Shown here piece after piece: positions 36,831-48,579 of a DNA stretch of 64,000 bases. This stretch comes from Methylobacterium sp. J-078. Its GTDB lineage: Bacteria > Pseudomonadota > Alphaproteobacteria > Rhizobiales > Beijerinckiaceae. The notes beneath the pieces were generated by a model. The model did not search any database, was not told where the DNA came from, and saw only the letters and a program-made list of their open reading frames with translations. Location of the stretch: the NCBI RefSeq assembly GCF_022829285.1, contig NZ_JAKSYI010000025.1, positions 28,509 to 92,508 of the forward strand. Reading direction: 5' to 3'. A program made the translations under genes and the position numbers. Numbering within the stretch: the stretch's first letter is position 1; each line of letters starts with the position of its first letter.

Positions 36831-37742
36831 CTGTCCGAACCCCTGCGCATCGGCATCGATCTCGGCGGCACCAAGATCGCCGGGATCGCCCTGGACCCTG
36901 ACGGAACGACCCGTGCGGAGCACCGGGTCGCCACCCCGCGGGACGATTACGCGGCGACGCTCGCGGCCATCGTGGATCTGGTGCGGGAACTGGAGGCGCG
37001 GGCCGGCGTCGCCGGCACGGTCGGCATCGGCATGCCCGGTGCGATCTCGCCCCGCAGCGGCCTCGTCAAGAACGCCAACTCGGTCTGGCTGAACGGCCGG
37101 CCCTTCGCCCAGGATCTCGCGCGCGCCCTGGCCCGTCCGGTGCGCCTGGAGAACGACGCCAACTGCCTCGCGGTCTCCGAGGCCGTCGACGGGGCCGGGG
37201 CGGGGCTACCCATCGTCTGGGCGATCATCCTGGGCACCGGCGTCGGTTCCGGAATCGCCCTTCAGGGGCGTGCCCTCTCGGGGCGCGACCGGATCGCGGG
37301 GGAATGGGGCCACAACCCGCTGCCGTCCCCGCGCGATGACGAGCGCCCCGGCCCCGCCTGCTATTGCGGCCGGCACGGCTGCCTCGAAACTTGGCTCTCC
37401 GGCCCGGCCTTGGCCGCCGACCACGCCCGCCGCACCGGCGCGATGACCACCGGAGAGGCTGTGATCGCGGCCCTGCGCGCAGGAAAGGCTGACGCCAGGG
37501 CCACCTTCGAGGGCTACCTCGATCGCCTCGGGCGCGGCATCGCGCACGTGGTCAACCTGATCGACCCCGACGTCATCGTCATCGGCGGCGGCCTTTCGCG
37601 GGTCCCTGAGATCTTTTCGGATCTCCCCGGGCGCGTGGCGCCGCACGTCTTCTCGGATGCGTTCGACACGCCGATGCGGCCGAGCCGGCACGGCGACGCC
37701 TCCGGCGTCCGCGGGGCGGCCTGGCTCTGGAACGGGGCCTGA
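36831..37742 (+). CDS. ROK-family sugar kinase (N-acetylglucosamine kinase/fructokinase-like)
   Basis: About 303 residues. The ATP site IGIDLGGTKIAGIALD stands at the very N terminus, followed by 'GIGMPGAISPRSGLVKNAN', 'LENDANCLAVSEA', 'ILGTGVGSGIALQGRAL', the zinc motif CYCGRHGCLETWLSGPA and 'LIDPDVIVIGGGLS'. All are typical of ROK kinases, probably acting on N-acetylglucosamine or fructose. No ATG, GTG or TTG lies in frame between the dctA TGA and the ATP motif. The best guess is a CTG start at 36831 (LSEPLRIGID), an unusual choice. A GTG or ATG further inside would delete the ATP site. Confidence 0.82.
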   Translation: MSEPLRIGIDLGGTKIAGIALDPDGTTRAEHRVATPRDDYAATLAAIVDLVRELEARAGVAGTVGIGMPGAISPRSGLVKNANSVWLNGRPFAQDLARALARPVRLENDANCLAVSEAVDGAGAGLPIVWAIILGTGVGSGIALQGRALSGRDRIAGEWGHNPLPSPRDDERPGPACYCGRHGCLETWLSGPALAADHARRTGAMTTGEAVIAALRAGKADARATFEGYLDRLGRGIAHVVNLIDPDVIVIGGGLSRVPEIFSDLPGRVAPHVFSDAFDTPMRPSRHGDASGVRGAAWLWNGA

Positions 37743-37803
37743 AACGCCGCCACCGTCGATGACGACGCTGACGCCGGAAACGCTTGTCAGGGTCGGAATT
37801 TTC

Positions 37804-37823
37804 ACATAAAGATATCTTTATGT
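37804..37823. promoter_or_regulatory. Perfect 20-bp palindrome, probable SahR operator
   Basis: The sequence ACATAAAGATATCTTTATGT is a perfect inverted repeat, and its right arm contains the ATG of the ArsR/methyltransferase gene (37820-37822). The AT-rich core AAAGATATCTTT stands out in this GC-rich context. ArsR-type regulators bind such palindromes, and the encoded protein is of the SahR type, which controls the methionine cycle. The fit between site and regulator is inference from position and family. Confidence 0.75.
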
Positions 37824-38845
37824 CTAACGCGGGACCTTCATCAGCCACTGCCCTGCCGTTTCCGGACGCCCTCGCCATCCTGCGGGCGGCCGCGGAGGAG
37901 ACGCGCCTGCGCATCCTCGCGCTGCTCGCCGCCGGGGAACTCTCGGTCTCCGATCTCACCGATATCCTCGGTCAGTCGCAGCCGCGCATCTCGCGCCATC
38001 TCAAGCTGCTCGTCGAGGCGGGGCTGGTGGAGCGGCACCGCGAGGGCGCCTGGGCCTTCTTCCGCCTCGTGGAGGATCGCGCTGCCCTGGTCGCGCCGCT
38101 GGTCGCCGGTCTCGACAGCGGCCGGGCGCCGCTCTCGGAGGATTTCGCCCGCCTGGAGGCCGTCCGCGCCCAGCGGGCCGAGGCCGCGCAGGCCTTCTTC
38201 GCGCGTCTGGCGCCGAAATGGGACCGTCTGCGCTCCCTGCACGTGCCGGAGGCCACCGTCGAGGCGGCGGTCCTCGACGTGCTCGGCGACCGGCCCATCC
38301 AGAACCTCGTCGATCTCGGCACCGGCACCGGGCGCATGCTCGGGCTCCTGGCCGGGCGCGCCGTCCGGGCGGTGGGGCTCGATTCCAACCACGCCATGCT
38401 CTCGGTGGCGCGGGCGAACCTGGAACGCATGGGTCTGGCCCGGGTCGACCTGCGCCAGGGCGACATCCACGCGCCGCCGTTCGGACGGGCTGGGTTCGAC
38501 CTCGTCGTGGTGCATCAGGTGCTGCATTACCTCGACGATCCGGCCCGCGCGTTGCGCGAGGCCGCCCGCCTCGTCGCCCCCGGCGGGCGCCTGCTCGTGG
38601 TGGATTTCGCGCCCCACGATCTCGAGTTCCTGCGCGAGACGCAGGCCCATCGCCGCCTCGGCTTCGCCCCCGAGCAGGTGACGGGCTGGCTCGACGATGC
38701 GGGCCTGCCCACCGTCACCACCCGGGACCTCGCGCCCACCGACGAGGTCGAAGACCAGTTGACCGTGACGCTCTGGCTCGCCACCGCTGCGGCCGAGATG
38801 GCGGCGGCCCCGCCCCACCTGACCCTCGAGCGGGCCGTTGCCTGA
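37820..38845 (+). CDS. sahR: ArsR-type regulator fused to SAM-methyltransferase-like domain (SahR-like)
   Basis: A 341-residue protein. Residues 15-100 are an ArsR winged helix (RLRILALLAAGELSVSDL, then QPRISRHLKLLVEAGLVERH). Residues 120-330 are a class I methyltransferase-like domain with the SAM/SAH pocket 'LVDLGTGTGRMLGLLAG'. This architecture defines SahR, which senses S-adenosylhomocysteine and represses methionine-cycle genes. metF and metH follow on the same strand, supporting that role. The start codon is inside a perfect operator-like palindrome with no ribosome-binding site before it, so the mRNA may be nearly leaderless and strongly self-repressed. Confidence 0.85.
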   Translation: MSNAGPSSATALPFPDALAILRAAAEETRLRILALLAAGELSVSDLTDILGQSQPRISRHLKLLVEAGLVERHREGAWAFFRLVEDRAALVAPLVAGLDSGRAPLSEDFARLEAVRAQRAEAAQAFFARLAPKWDRLRSLHVPEATVEAAVLDVLGDRPIQNLVDLGTGTGRMLGLLAGRAVRAVGLDSNHAMLSVARANLERMGLARVDLRQGDIHAPPFGRAGFDLVVVHQVLHYLDDPARALREAARLVAPGGRLLVVDFAPHDLEFLRETQAHRRLGFAPEQVTGWLDDAGLPTVTTRDLAPTDEVEDQLTVTLWLATAAAEMAAAPPHLTLERAVA

Positions 38846-38898
38846 GGGCGACCCGCTCCACTGACCGTCTGAACCGACCGACATAGAGGACGACCCCG

Positions 38899-39816
38899 AT
38901 GCCATCCGCCTCCCAACACCGCGCCAGCCGCGACAGCTACCGTCCGATCCGGGTCTCCATCGAGTTCTTCCCCCCGAAGACCGAGGAGATGGAGAAGATC
39001 CTCTGGTCCTCGATCGAGCGCCTCGCACCCCTCCAGCCGAAATTCGTCTCGGTGACCTACGGTGCCGGCGGCTCCACCCGCGAGCGCACCCACAACACAG
39101 TCGCCCGGATGGTGAAGGAGACGAGCCTTCAGCCGGCCGCGCACCTCACCTGCGTCGACGCCACCCGCGAGGAGATCGACGCCGTCGTGCAATCCTACTG
39201 GGATGCCGGCGTGCGCCACATCGTGGCCCTGCGCGGCGATCCCCAGGACGGCATCGGCACCGCGTACCGGCCGCATCCGGGCGGCTACGCCCAGACGGCG
39301 GACCTGGTCGCCGGCATCAAGCGGATCGGCGACTTCAAGGTCTCGGTCTCGGCCTATCCGGAGAAGCACCCGGAGGCCTCGTCCCTCGACGCCGACATCG
39401 ACGCCCTGAAGGCCAAGGTCGATGCGGGCGCCGACCAGGCGATCACGCAGTTCTTCTTCGAGAACGACATCTACCTGCGCTACGTCGACAAGGTGCGTGC
39501 CGCCGGCATCGACATCCCGATCATCCCCGGCATCCTGCCCGTGCAGAACTTCAAGCAGGCGGCGAACTTCGCCCGCCGCACCGGCGCCTCGGTGCCGTAC
39601 TGGCTGGCCGCCCGGTTCGAGGGCCTCGACAACGACGTCGACACCCGGCGTCTCGTGGCGGCCTCGGTGGCGGCCGAGCAGGTGCTCGACCTCGTCGACC
39701 ACGGAATCAACGACTTCCACTTCTACTCGATGAACCGCTCCGACCTCGTCTACGCCATCTGCCACGTGCTCGGCCTGCGCGCCCAGGCCCCGAAGGTCGC
39801 CGCCAAGGCCGCCTGA
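38899..39816 (+). CDS. metF: 5,10-methylenetetrahydrofolate reductase
   Basis: MetF reduces methylene-THF to methyl-THF with FAD and NAD(P)H, supplying the methyl group for MetH. The 305-residue TIM-barrel protein has '[15 protein letters not shown]', '[16 protein letters not shown]', '[12 protein letters not shown]', '[11 protein letters not shown]', '[16 protein letters not shown]' and '[12 protein letters not shown]', the classical MetF blocks. It starts 53 bases after the SahR-like gene and lies 71 bases before metH. A shared transcript under the 37804-37823 operator is likely. Confidence 0.96.
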   Translation: MPSASQHRASRDSYRPIRVSIEFFPPKTEEMEKILWSSIERLAPLQPKFVSVTYGAGGSTRERTHNTVARMVKETSLQPAAHLTCVDATREEIDAVVQSYWDAGVRHIVALRGDPQDGIGTAYRPHPGGYAQTADLVAGIKRIGDFKVSVSAYPEKHPEASSLDADIDALKAKVDAGADQAITQFFFENDIYLRYVDKVRAAGIDIPIIPGILPVQNFKQAANFARRTGASVPYWLAARFEGLDNDVDTRRLVAASVAAEQVLDLVDHGINDFHFYSMNRSDLVYAICHVLGLRAQAPKVAAKAA

Positions 39817-39837
39817 GCGATTCCCGCACATGTACCG

Positions 39838-39859
39838 CCCCTCCCCATCGGGGGAGGGG
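39838..39859. terminator. GC hairpin between metF and metH
   Basis: CCCCTCCCC (39838-39846) pairs perfectly with GGGGAGGGG (39851-39859) around a four-base loop. A short TTT follows. It may attenuate transcription between metF and metH, or be a fragment of a repetitive palindrome; it is too weak a signal to call a true stop. Confidence 0.45.
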
Positions 39860-39887
39860 TTTCCTGCGACGGAACCTGAGAGACCCC

Positions 39888-43640
<3,753 letters not shown>

Positions 43641-43653
43641 GGCTGTCCTTGCC

Positions 43654-43677
43654 GCCCTCCCCGTGGCCGGGGAGGGC
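43654..43677. terminator. GC hairpin after metH
   Basis: GCCCTCCCC (43654-43662) pairs perfectly with GGGGAGGGC (43669-43677) around a six-base loop, 14 bases after the metH stop. There is no T-tract, so termination would rely on the stem alone or on Rho. Its arms resemble the metF-metH hairpin. Confidence 0.5.
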
Positions 43678-43791
43678 GCGGGTGTCGAATGCCGCGGGAG
43701 TGTGGCCGGGTGAGGCTTGACCGTTGGGAGGTCTGCGCTTCAATGCCGATCCGGCTCCAACGGCCCGAGAGCAGCGAAGGGCGCCCCGCAC

Positions 43792-44238
43792 GTGTATCGG
43801 CTCACCGTCTCCCTCGGCGCGACGATCGCGCTCGGGCTCGTCGCCTCGGGCTGCACGGGCTTCGCCTACATCTCGAAGACCTATGTGAGCGTCACTCCGC
43901 AGGTCGTGACCATCGGCTGCAAGGACCCCTACGAGGTCTACGACCAGCGCCGGGTCCGCAAGATGCTGGTCGTGTCCAACGTCCTCCGGGAGACCACGGG
44001 GTGCGGCATCGACGATGCGTTCGCCGGGGGCGATCCGGCCCTGACCCGGGTCAAGCGCTTCCGGGACGCGGCCCGGACCTACCTCGACGAGACGGTGCGG
44101 GAGGATTGCCGGATCACCGGCGAGACCGTGTTCACCGATCTGCAGACCGAATTCACCTACACCTGCGCCGGCCCCATCGAGCCGCGCGGCACCAAGGTCC
44201 CGCGTCTGCCCGGCCGCAGCAACCGGGTCGGTCTCTGA
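43792..44238 (+). CDS. Small lipoprotein of unknown function
   Basis: A 148-residue protein starting with GTG and a lipoprotein signal: VYRLTVSLGATIALGLVASGC with the lipobox LVASGC, so Cys21 would be lipidated. The mature part has three further cysteines in 'TIGCKDPYEVYDQRR', 'TTGCGIDD' and 'REDCRITG', with 'YTCAGP' near the end, possibly forming disulphides in the periplasm. I recognise no domain. GAAGGG upstream is a distant ribosome-binding site. Confidence 0.7.
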   Translation: MYRLTVSLGATIALGLVASGCTGFAYISKTYVSVTPQVVTIGCKDPYEVYDQRRVRKMLVVSNVLRETTGCGIDDAFAGGDPALTRVKRFRDAARTYLDETVREDCRITGETVFTDLQTEFTYTCAGPIEPRGTKVPRLPGRSNRVGL

Positions 44239-44259
44239 GGTCCAGTCGTACTCTGAGGC

Positions 44260-44469
44260 TCAGTCGTTCTTGGATGCGCGCGGAAACGTGCGCTCCATCG
44301 CGTCGCCCGAGGCCGCGAGCAGGGCGCGGGCGAGGGTGCGTGCCTCCTCCCGGTCCAGCGCCAGGATCGCGGTGACGGGCTTGCCGGCCAGATCGGGTAG
44401 GCCGATCTCGACCCGGACCCCATCCGGCGCCGCCGTCACGGCCAAGCTCCAGTCCCGTTCCGTACTCAT
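44260..44469 (-). CDS. Small hypothetical protein
   Basis: A 69-residue frame: MSTERDWSLAVTAAPDGV, then 'ILALDREEARTLARALLAAS' and a charged end. The beta-rich first half plus amphipathic helix looks like a real compact protein, and codon use agrees with its neighbours. The upstream AAAGG is a possible ribosome-binding site. I know no family for it. It is antisense to nothing annotated and is convergent with the lipoprotein gene. Confidence 0.5.
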   Translation of the reverse strand: MSTERDWSLAVTAAPDGVRVEIGLPDLAGKPVTAILALDREEARTLARALLAASGDAMERTFPRASKND

Positions 44470-44665
44470 CGCGTGCCGCGCCTTTCGAGCGCCGTCGACG
44501 CGTCCCGTCGCCGGCGGTTCTGCATGACCGATCCCGTCGCATGAGGCCAGGGGGAATGGCGCGTGCGCACCGCCGCGATTGACGGGCCTGGGGCCCTTGG
44601 TGTTTGTGCGCCCCGATCCGTCCCGCCCGGCCGGGCGCGGCGACGATGCCCTGGAGAGAGACCCC

Positions 44666-45205
44666 ATGTCCGAGATCTGGTTCCGTACCGGCGAGGCGAC
44701 CGTGCTCGCGGCTGAGGGACAGTACACAGACGCGATGCCGGAGGTTCTGATCGGCTCCACCCGAGGCCCGGCGGGCCACGCCTTCGCGGGCATGATGGGG
44801 CAGGTCCAGGGCCATACCCGGATGTTCGTGGTGCGTGACCTCAATCAGCTTGTGCGCCCGGCCACGATCATGACGACGAAGGTCACGATTCATACGGCCG
44901 AGTATGCCGAACTGCTCGGCGGTGTGGTCCAGGCCGCCACGGGAGACGCCATCATCGATTGCGTGATCGAGGGCATCCTGCCCAAGGACGGGCTCGACGA
45001 CCTCTGCATGATCATCATGATCTGGCTGGACGAGCGCTGCGGGTCCGACCCGAACGTCGACCGCAAGGATCTTTACCGTACGAACTACGAGGCGACGAAG
45101 CTCGCCATCGCCCGCGCCATGAAGGGCGAGCCGACCATCGACGAGCTCATCGCCAACCGCAAGACGGTGAAGCACTACGCCCTGGAAGACGTGATCGAGT
45201 ACTGA
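44666..45205 (+). CDS. Formaldehyde-activating-enzyme paralogue (Fae2/Fae3-like)
   Basis: A 179-residue member of the Fae family, whose main enzyme joins formaldehyde to tetrahydromethanopterin in methylotrophs. Matching blocks are GEATVL, 'LIGSTRGPAGHAFA', 'TKVTI', 'VIEGILPKDGLDDL' and the strongly conserved 'YRTNYEATKLAIARAMKGEPT'. In canonical Fae the first motif reads AHIDLIIG; here it is AMPEVLIG, so the histidine thought to be catalytic is Met. The C terminus is also extended. This places it with the divergent paralogues whose role is unclear, rather than with housekeeping Fae. AGAGAG precedes the ATG. Confidence 0.88.
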   Translation: MSEIWFRTGEATVLAAEGQYTDAMPEVLIGSTRGPAGHAFAGMMGQVQGHTRMFVVRDLNQLVRPATIMTTKVTIHTAEYAELLGGVVQAATGDAIIDCVIEGILPKDGLDDLCMIIMIWLDERCGSDPNVDRKDLYRTNYEATKLAIARAMKGEPTIDELIANRKTVKHYALEDVIEY

Positions 45206-45247
45206 TTTTTTCGCGACGAAGCGCGGCGCGCGATGCGCCGCGCCCTT

Positions 45248-46858
45248 TCAGGTCCGGACATGCTCCCAAACCTTGGAGATGACGACCGAGCCCTCGCCCA
45301 CCGACGACGCGACGCGCTTGACGGAGCCGGCGCGCACGTCGCCGACCGCGAAGATGCCGGGATGCGAGGTGCCGTAGGGCGAGGTCGCGCCGGCGGCCGC
45401 CCCGGTCAGCACGAAGCCGTGGGGGTCGAGGTCGACCAACCCCGAGAGCCAGCGTGTGTTGGGGGCGGCGCCCACCATCACGAACATCGCGCAGGTTGGG
45501 ATCGTGCGGGAGGTGCCGTCGCTGCGGATCGTCACGGCCTCGAGGCGATCCGTGCCGTGCAGGGCGGCGACCTCGGCGCCGTACGCGATGGTGATCGCGG
45601 GGTCCGCCTCCAGGCGGCTGGAGAGGTAGCTGGACATCGAGGTGGCGAGCGACGGCCCCCGCACCAGCAGGTGGACATGCCCGGCCGAGCGGCTGAGGAA
45701 CATCGCCGCCTGGCCCGCCGAGTTGCCGCCGCCGATGACGACGACCTCGGCGTTCTTGCAGTAGCGGGCCTCGATCTCGGTGGCCGCGTAGTAGACGCCC
45801 GCGCCCTCGAAGGATTCGAGGCGATCGATCGGCAGACGCCGATACTGGACGCCGGTGGCCACCACGACGGCGTGCCCGTGCACCCGCTGGTCGTTGTCGA
45901 AGGTCGCGCAGAAGGTGGCGTCGGCGAGGCGTTCCAGCTTGGCGACCCGGCGCGGCATCGCGAACCGCGTGCCGAACTTCAGCGCCTGGACCTCGCCCCG
46001 CCAGACGAGATCGGCCCCGGAGATGCCGGTGGGGAAGCCCATGTAGTTCTCGATCCGGCTCGAGGTGCCGGCCTGCCCACCGATGGCGACGTCCTCGATC
46101 ACCAGGGCGCGCAGGCCTTCGGCGCCGGCATAGACGCCGGCGGCCACCCCGGCCGGGCCGCCGCCGACGATGAGCACGTCGAAGGCCTCGTCGTCGACGA
46201 GGGCGTGGTTCAGGCCGAGCAGCTGCGCCACCTTGTCGGGGGTCGGGTCCGTCACCACGATCTCGCGGCCGAAGATCACTGCCGGCCGGTCGGTAGGAAT
46301 CGCGCAGCTGGTCGCGACGGCGCCGGCCTCCGGGCTGCCGAGCGCGTAGGACCGGTAGGGCAGCCGGTTGCGGCTCGCGAACTCCGCGATGCGGCGGACG
46401 GCCCGGTCGTCGTCCTCGCCGATGAGCACCAGGGTGCCGTCCTGCGAGTCGAGCTGGCGCCGCCGCCGCGCGGCCAGGACCGTGATGACGATGTCCGACA
46501 TCTCGGGGATCTCGGACATCAGCCGCAGCATCGCCGGCCGCGGCACCTCGACCACGCGGGTGTCCCGCACTGCCCGCATGGGCATCGAGAAGTTGCCGCC
46601 GTTCAGGAACGCGATCTCGCCCATGAACTGCGTCGGTCCCAGGGTGGAGGGCAGGTGGCGCTCGTCCGTGAACGGGTTGACCACCTCGACCTCGCCGTCC
46701 TCGACGTAGACGAAGCGGTCGGCCGGTTCGCCGGCGCGGGCGAGGAACGTCCCGGCCGGGTAGAGGCGCTCGGTTCCGGCGGCCCGGAGGGCGGCGACAT
46801 GCGAGGTTGCCAGGGGGACGCGCTGCATCTCGCGCAGGTCACGGCCGATCGTTTCCAT
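45248..46858 (-). CDS. Cyclic-nucleotide-binding domain fused to thioredoxin-reductase-like flavoprotein
   Basis: A 536-residue fusion. Residues 1-125 are a CNBD/CAP-type domain (YPAGTFLARAGEPADRFVYVEDGEVEVV, broken here as PAGTFLARAG and FVYVEDGEVEV). Residues 135-215 are a degenerate thioredoxin-like segment (TLVLIGEDDDRAV). Residues 225-536 are a pyridine-nucleotide oxidoreductase with the FAD motif VLIVGGGPAGVAAGVYAG, the NAD(P) motif VVVIGGGNSAGQAA and 'GIFAVGDVRAGSVKRVASSVGEG'. Where thioredoxin reductase has CATC, this protein reads AATE, so disulphide reduction is not expected. Start ATG 46858 follows GGAAGC. Confidence 0.85.
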   Translation of the reverse strand: METIGRDLREMQRVPLATSHVAALRAAGTERLYPAGTFLARAGEPADRFVYVEDGEVEVVNPFTDERHLPSTLGPTQFMGEIAFLNGGNFSMPMRAVRDTRVVEVPRPAMLRLMSEIPEMSDIVITVLAARRRRQLDSQDGTLVLIGEDDDRAVRRIAEFASRNRLPYRSYALGSPEAGAVATSCAIPTDRPAVIFGREIVVTDPTPDKVAQLLGLNHALVDDEAFDVLIVGGGPAGVAAGVYAGAEGLRALVIEDVAIGGQAGTSSRIENYMGFPTGISGADLVWRGEVQALKFGTRFAMPRRVAKLERLADATFCATFDNDQRVHGHAVVVATGVQYRRLPIDRLESFEGAGVYYAATEIEARYCKNAEVVVIGGGNSAGQAAMFLSRSAGHVHLLVRGPSLATSMSSYLSSRLEADPAITIAYGAEVAALHGTDRLEAVTIRSDGTSRTIPTCAMFVMVGAAPNTRWLSGLVDLDPHGFVLTGAAAGATSPYGTSHPGIFAVGDVRAGSVKRVASSVGEGSVVISKVWEHVRT

Positions 46859-46976
46859 GGGGCGCTTCCGTCGGATCGGGGGCGATGCGGCGCAGCATCG
46901 ATCACGCATCCGTGACAGGCAAGGCGTGTCAGTCAAGACGCGCACCCGCGAAAACCACCGTGCGGGCGTGGCCGGA

Positions 46977-47420
46977 TCACTCCTGCGGGATTCGTCCCAC
47001 CGAGCACAGGGTGCGGATCGAACCGCTGCTGTCGGTGTAGCAGCTCGCCGACCAGCCGTTCTGCTGGATGAAGGACTTGCGCCGCTCCTTCAGGGCGGTG
47101 GCGTGGGCCGTGGCGATGGCGGCCTGGACCGCGCCCGCGCTCTCGCCCACCACGATCTGGGCCGCGATGGCGAGGTCCGCGAAGTAGGCCGCCGAAGGGG
47201 TCGGCTCGGAGGAAGCCGCCTGCACGATGGGATCGGCCCGGCAGGTCAGGTCGATATGGAGGCCGCCGGGCACGCGGATGTCGACGCTCGGTCCCGTGCG
47301 CCGGCCGACCTTGGCGCCCATCGCGGCGGCGATGCGGGCGGCGAGGCCGTCGCATTCGTCGGCCCGGGCCGTGCCGGCACCGAGGATCAGGAGGATTGCG
47401 AGGCTGCTCCACACACGCAT
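46977..47420 (-). CDS. Secreted hypothetical protein
   Basis: A 147-residue protein with a clear signal peptide (MRVWSSLAILLILGAGTARADE). The mature part begins with a helix and a cysteine (ECDGLAARIAAAMGAKV), then beta-type sequence 'VDIRVPGGLHIDLTCRADP', a helix and two more cysteines (SCYTDSSGSIRTLCSVG). It may form two disulphides in the periplasm. No family is recognised. It lies just upstream, in transcription order, of the CNBD fusion gene but is separated from it by 118 bases. Confidence 0.65.
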   Translation of the reverse strand: MRVWSSLAILLILGAGTARADECDGLAARIAAAMGAKVGRRTGPSVDIRVPGGLHIDLTCRADPIVQAASSEPTPSAAYFADLAIAAQIVVGESAGAVQAAIATAHATALKERRKSFIQQNGWSASCYTDSSGSIRTLCSVGRIPQE

Positions 47421-47457
47421 GACCGGTCTCGTCCTTGACTGTTGGTGAGTGCCGTCC

Positions 47458-48390
47458 TCAGGCCGCGAAGGCGAGGCGCACCACGGTGCCGCCCTCGTTC
47501 GCGTAGGTGAGCTGGCCCCCGAGCTGGCCGGCGAGCCCCTGCGCGATGCGGAAGCCCAGGCTGCGCGCGGTGTCCGGGTCGAAATCCGCCGGGATGCCGC
47601 GTCCGTCATCCGCGATGGTGAGCCGCAGGCGCTCCGCGTCGAGCCGTTCGAGCTGGATCGTGATGGTGCCCCGTCGCCCGTCCGGGAAGGCGTGCTTGAC
47701 GGCGTTGGTCACCACCTCGACCACGAGGAGCGACAGGGTGGTGAGCTGGGTGAGGTCGAACCGCACCGGCGGCGTGTCGACGAGGCAGACGATGTTCTGC
47801 GCACCCGTGGCGTCGAGGAGGTCGGCGCAGAGTTCCTTGAGGTACTGCCCCATCGGGCGCTCGATGCTGCTCGGGTCGTAGAGGCGGCGGTGGATGCGCG
47901 AGATGGTCTCGAGCCGCACCCGTGCCTCGTCGAGGGCGGCGAGCGCGGCCTTCGGGTCGTTGCCGACCTTGCGCTTCTGCAGGGTGAGCAGGGCGGCCAC
48001 GAACTGCATGTTGTTGGCGACCCGGTGCTGCAGTTCCTGGAACATCGTGCGCTGCTGCTCGTAGAGGCCGGCCGAGACCCCCCGCTCGGCGCGCAGCCGC
48101 TCGCCCGCCCGGTGCATGACGTGGATCAGCGCGATGTCGACGGCGACGATGAAGACGTAGAAGCACAGGGCCAGCGCGGTCGGACCGTCGATGAGGAAGG
48201 CGCTGGCCGGCGGGATGAAGAAGTACCAGGCGGCAAGCCCACTCAAGGTCGCGCAGGTGATGCCGGGCCGCAGGCCGAAGAAGAAGGTCGTGAGGATCAC
48301 GGCCGGGAAGAAGGTCAGGTAGGGAAAGCCCGGCGGCAGCACGTCGTCGAGGAGGAAGCGCAGGCCGAGGGCGAGGCCGGAGGCGGCCAC
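47458..48390 (-). CDS. Membrane sensor histidine kinase (DUF4118 + HisKA_2)
   Basis: About 310 residues from a GTG start; the frame remains open further upstream without a standard start, so the true N terminus is uncertain. The first 100 residues form DUF4118-type membrane helices (PYLTFFPAVILTTFFFGLRPG). The HisKA_2 phosphoacceptor is in 'FQELQHRVANNMQFVAALL', and the ATPase domain has 'VVEVVTNAVKHAF' and 'IADDGRGIP'. This HWE/HisKA_2 class often works in the general stress response (PhyR-type) or light sensing in alphaproteobacteria. No response regulator is adjacent. Confidence 0.85.
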   Translation of the reverse strand: MAASGLALGLRFLLDDVLPPGFPYLTFFPAVILTTFFFGLRPGITCATLSGLAAWYFFIPPASAFLIDGPTALALCFYVFIVAVDIALIHVMHRAGERLRAERGVSAGLYEQQRTMFQELQHRVANNMQFVAALLTLQKRKVGNDPKAALAALDEARVRLETISRIHRRLYDPSSIERPMGQYLKELCADLLDATGAQNIVCLVDTPPVRFDLTQLTTLSLLVVEVVTNAVKHAFPDGRRGTITIQLERLDAERLRLTIADDGRGIPADFDPDTARSLGFRIAQGLAGQLGGQLTYANEGGTVVRLAFAA

Positions 48391-48579
48391 GGCGGCGCCC
48401 TCGCCGAGCCAGGCACGCGCGCGCAGACGCTCGGTCGCGTGGATGATCTGCCAGCCACTCCACCAGGGGGCATGTGTCGATGATTGGGCCAGGGGCGTCG
48501 GTCTCGTCGAATTTGGAACAGATCTAGTCTCGTCGCATTCGGGTGACCAGCAGGTCCGGCCCGCGGTCGCGATTCGGCC

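Noticed and set aside
48391..48540. Longer N terminus for the HisKA_2 kinase
   Set aside because: The frame stays open upstream, but no ATG, GTG or TTG lies in frame, so I kept the GTG at 48390 and marked the start as uncertain.
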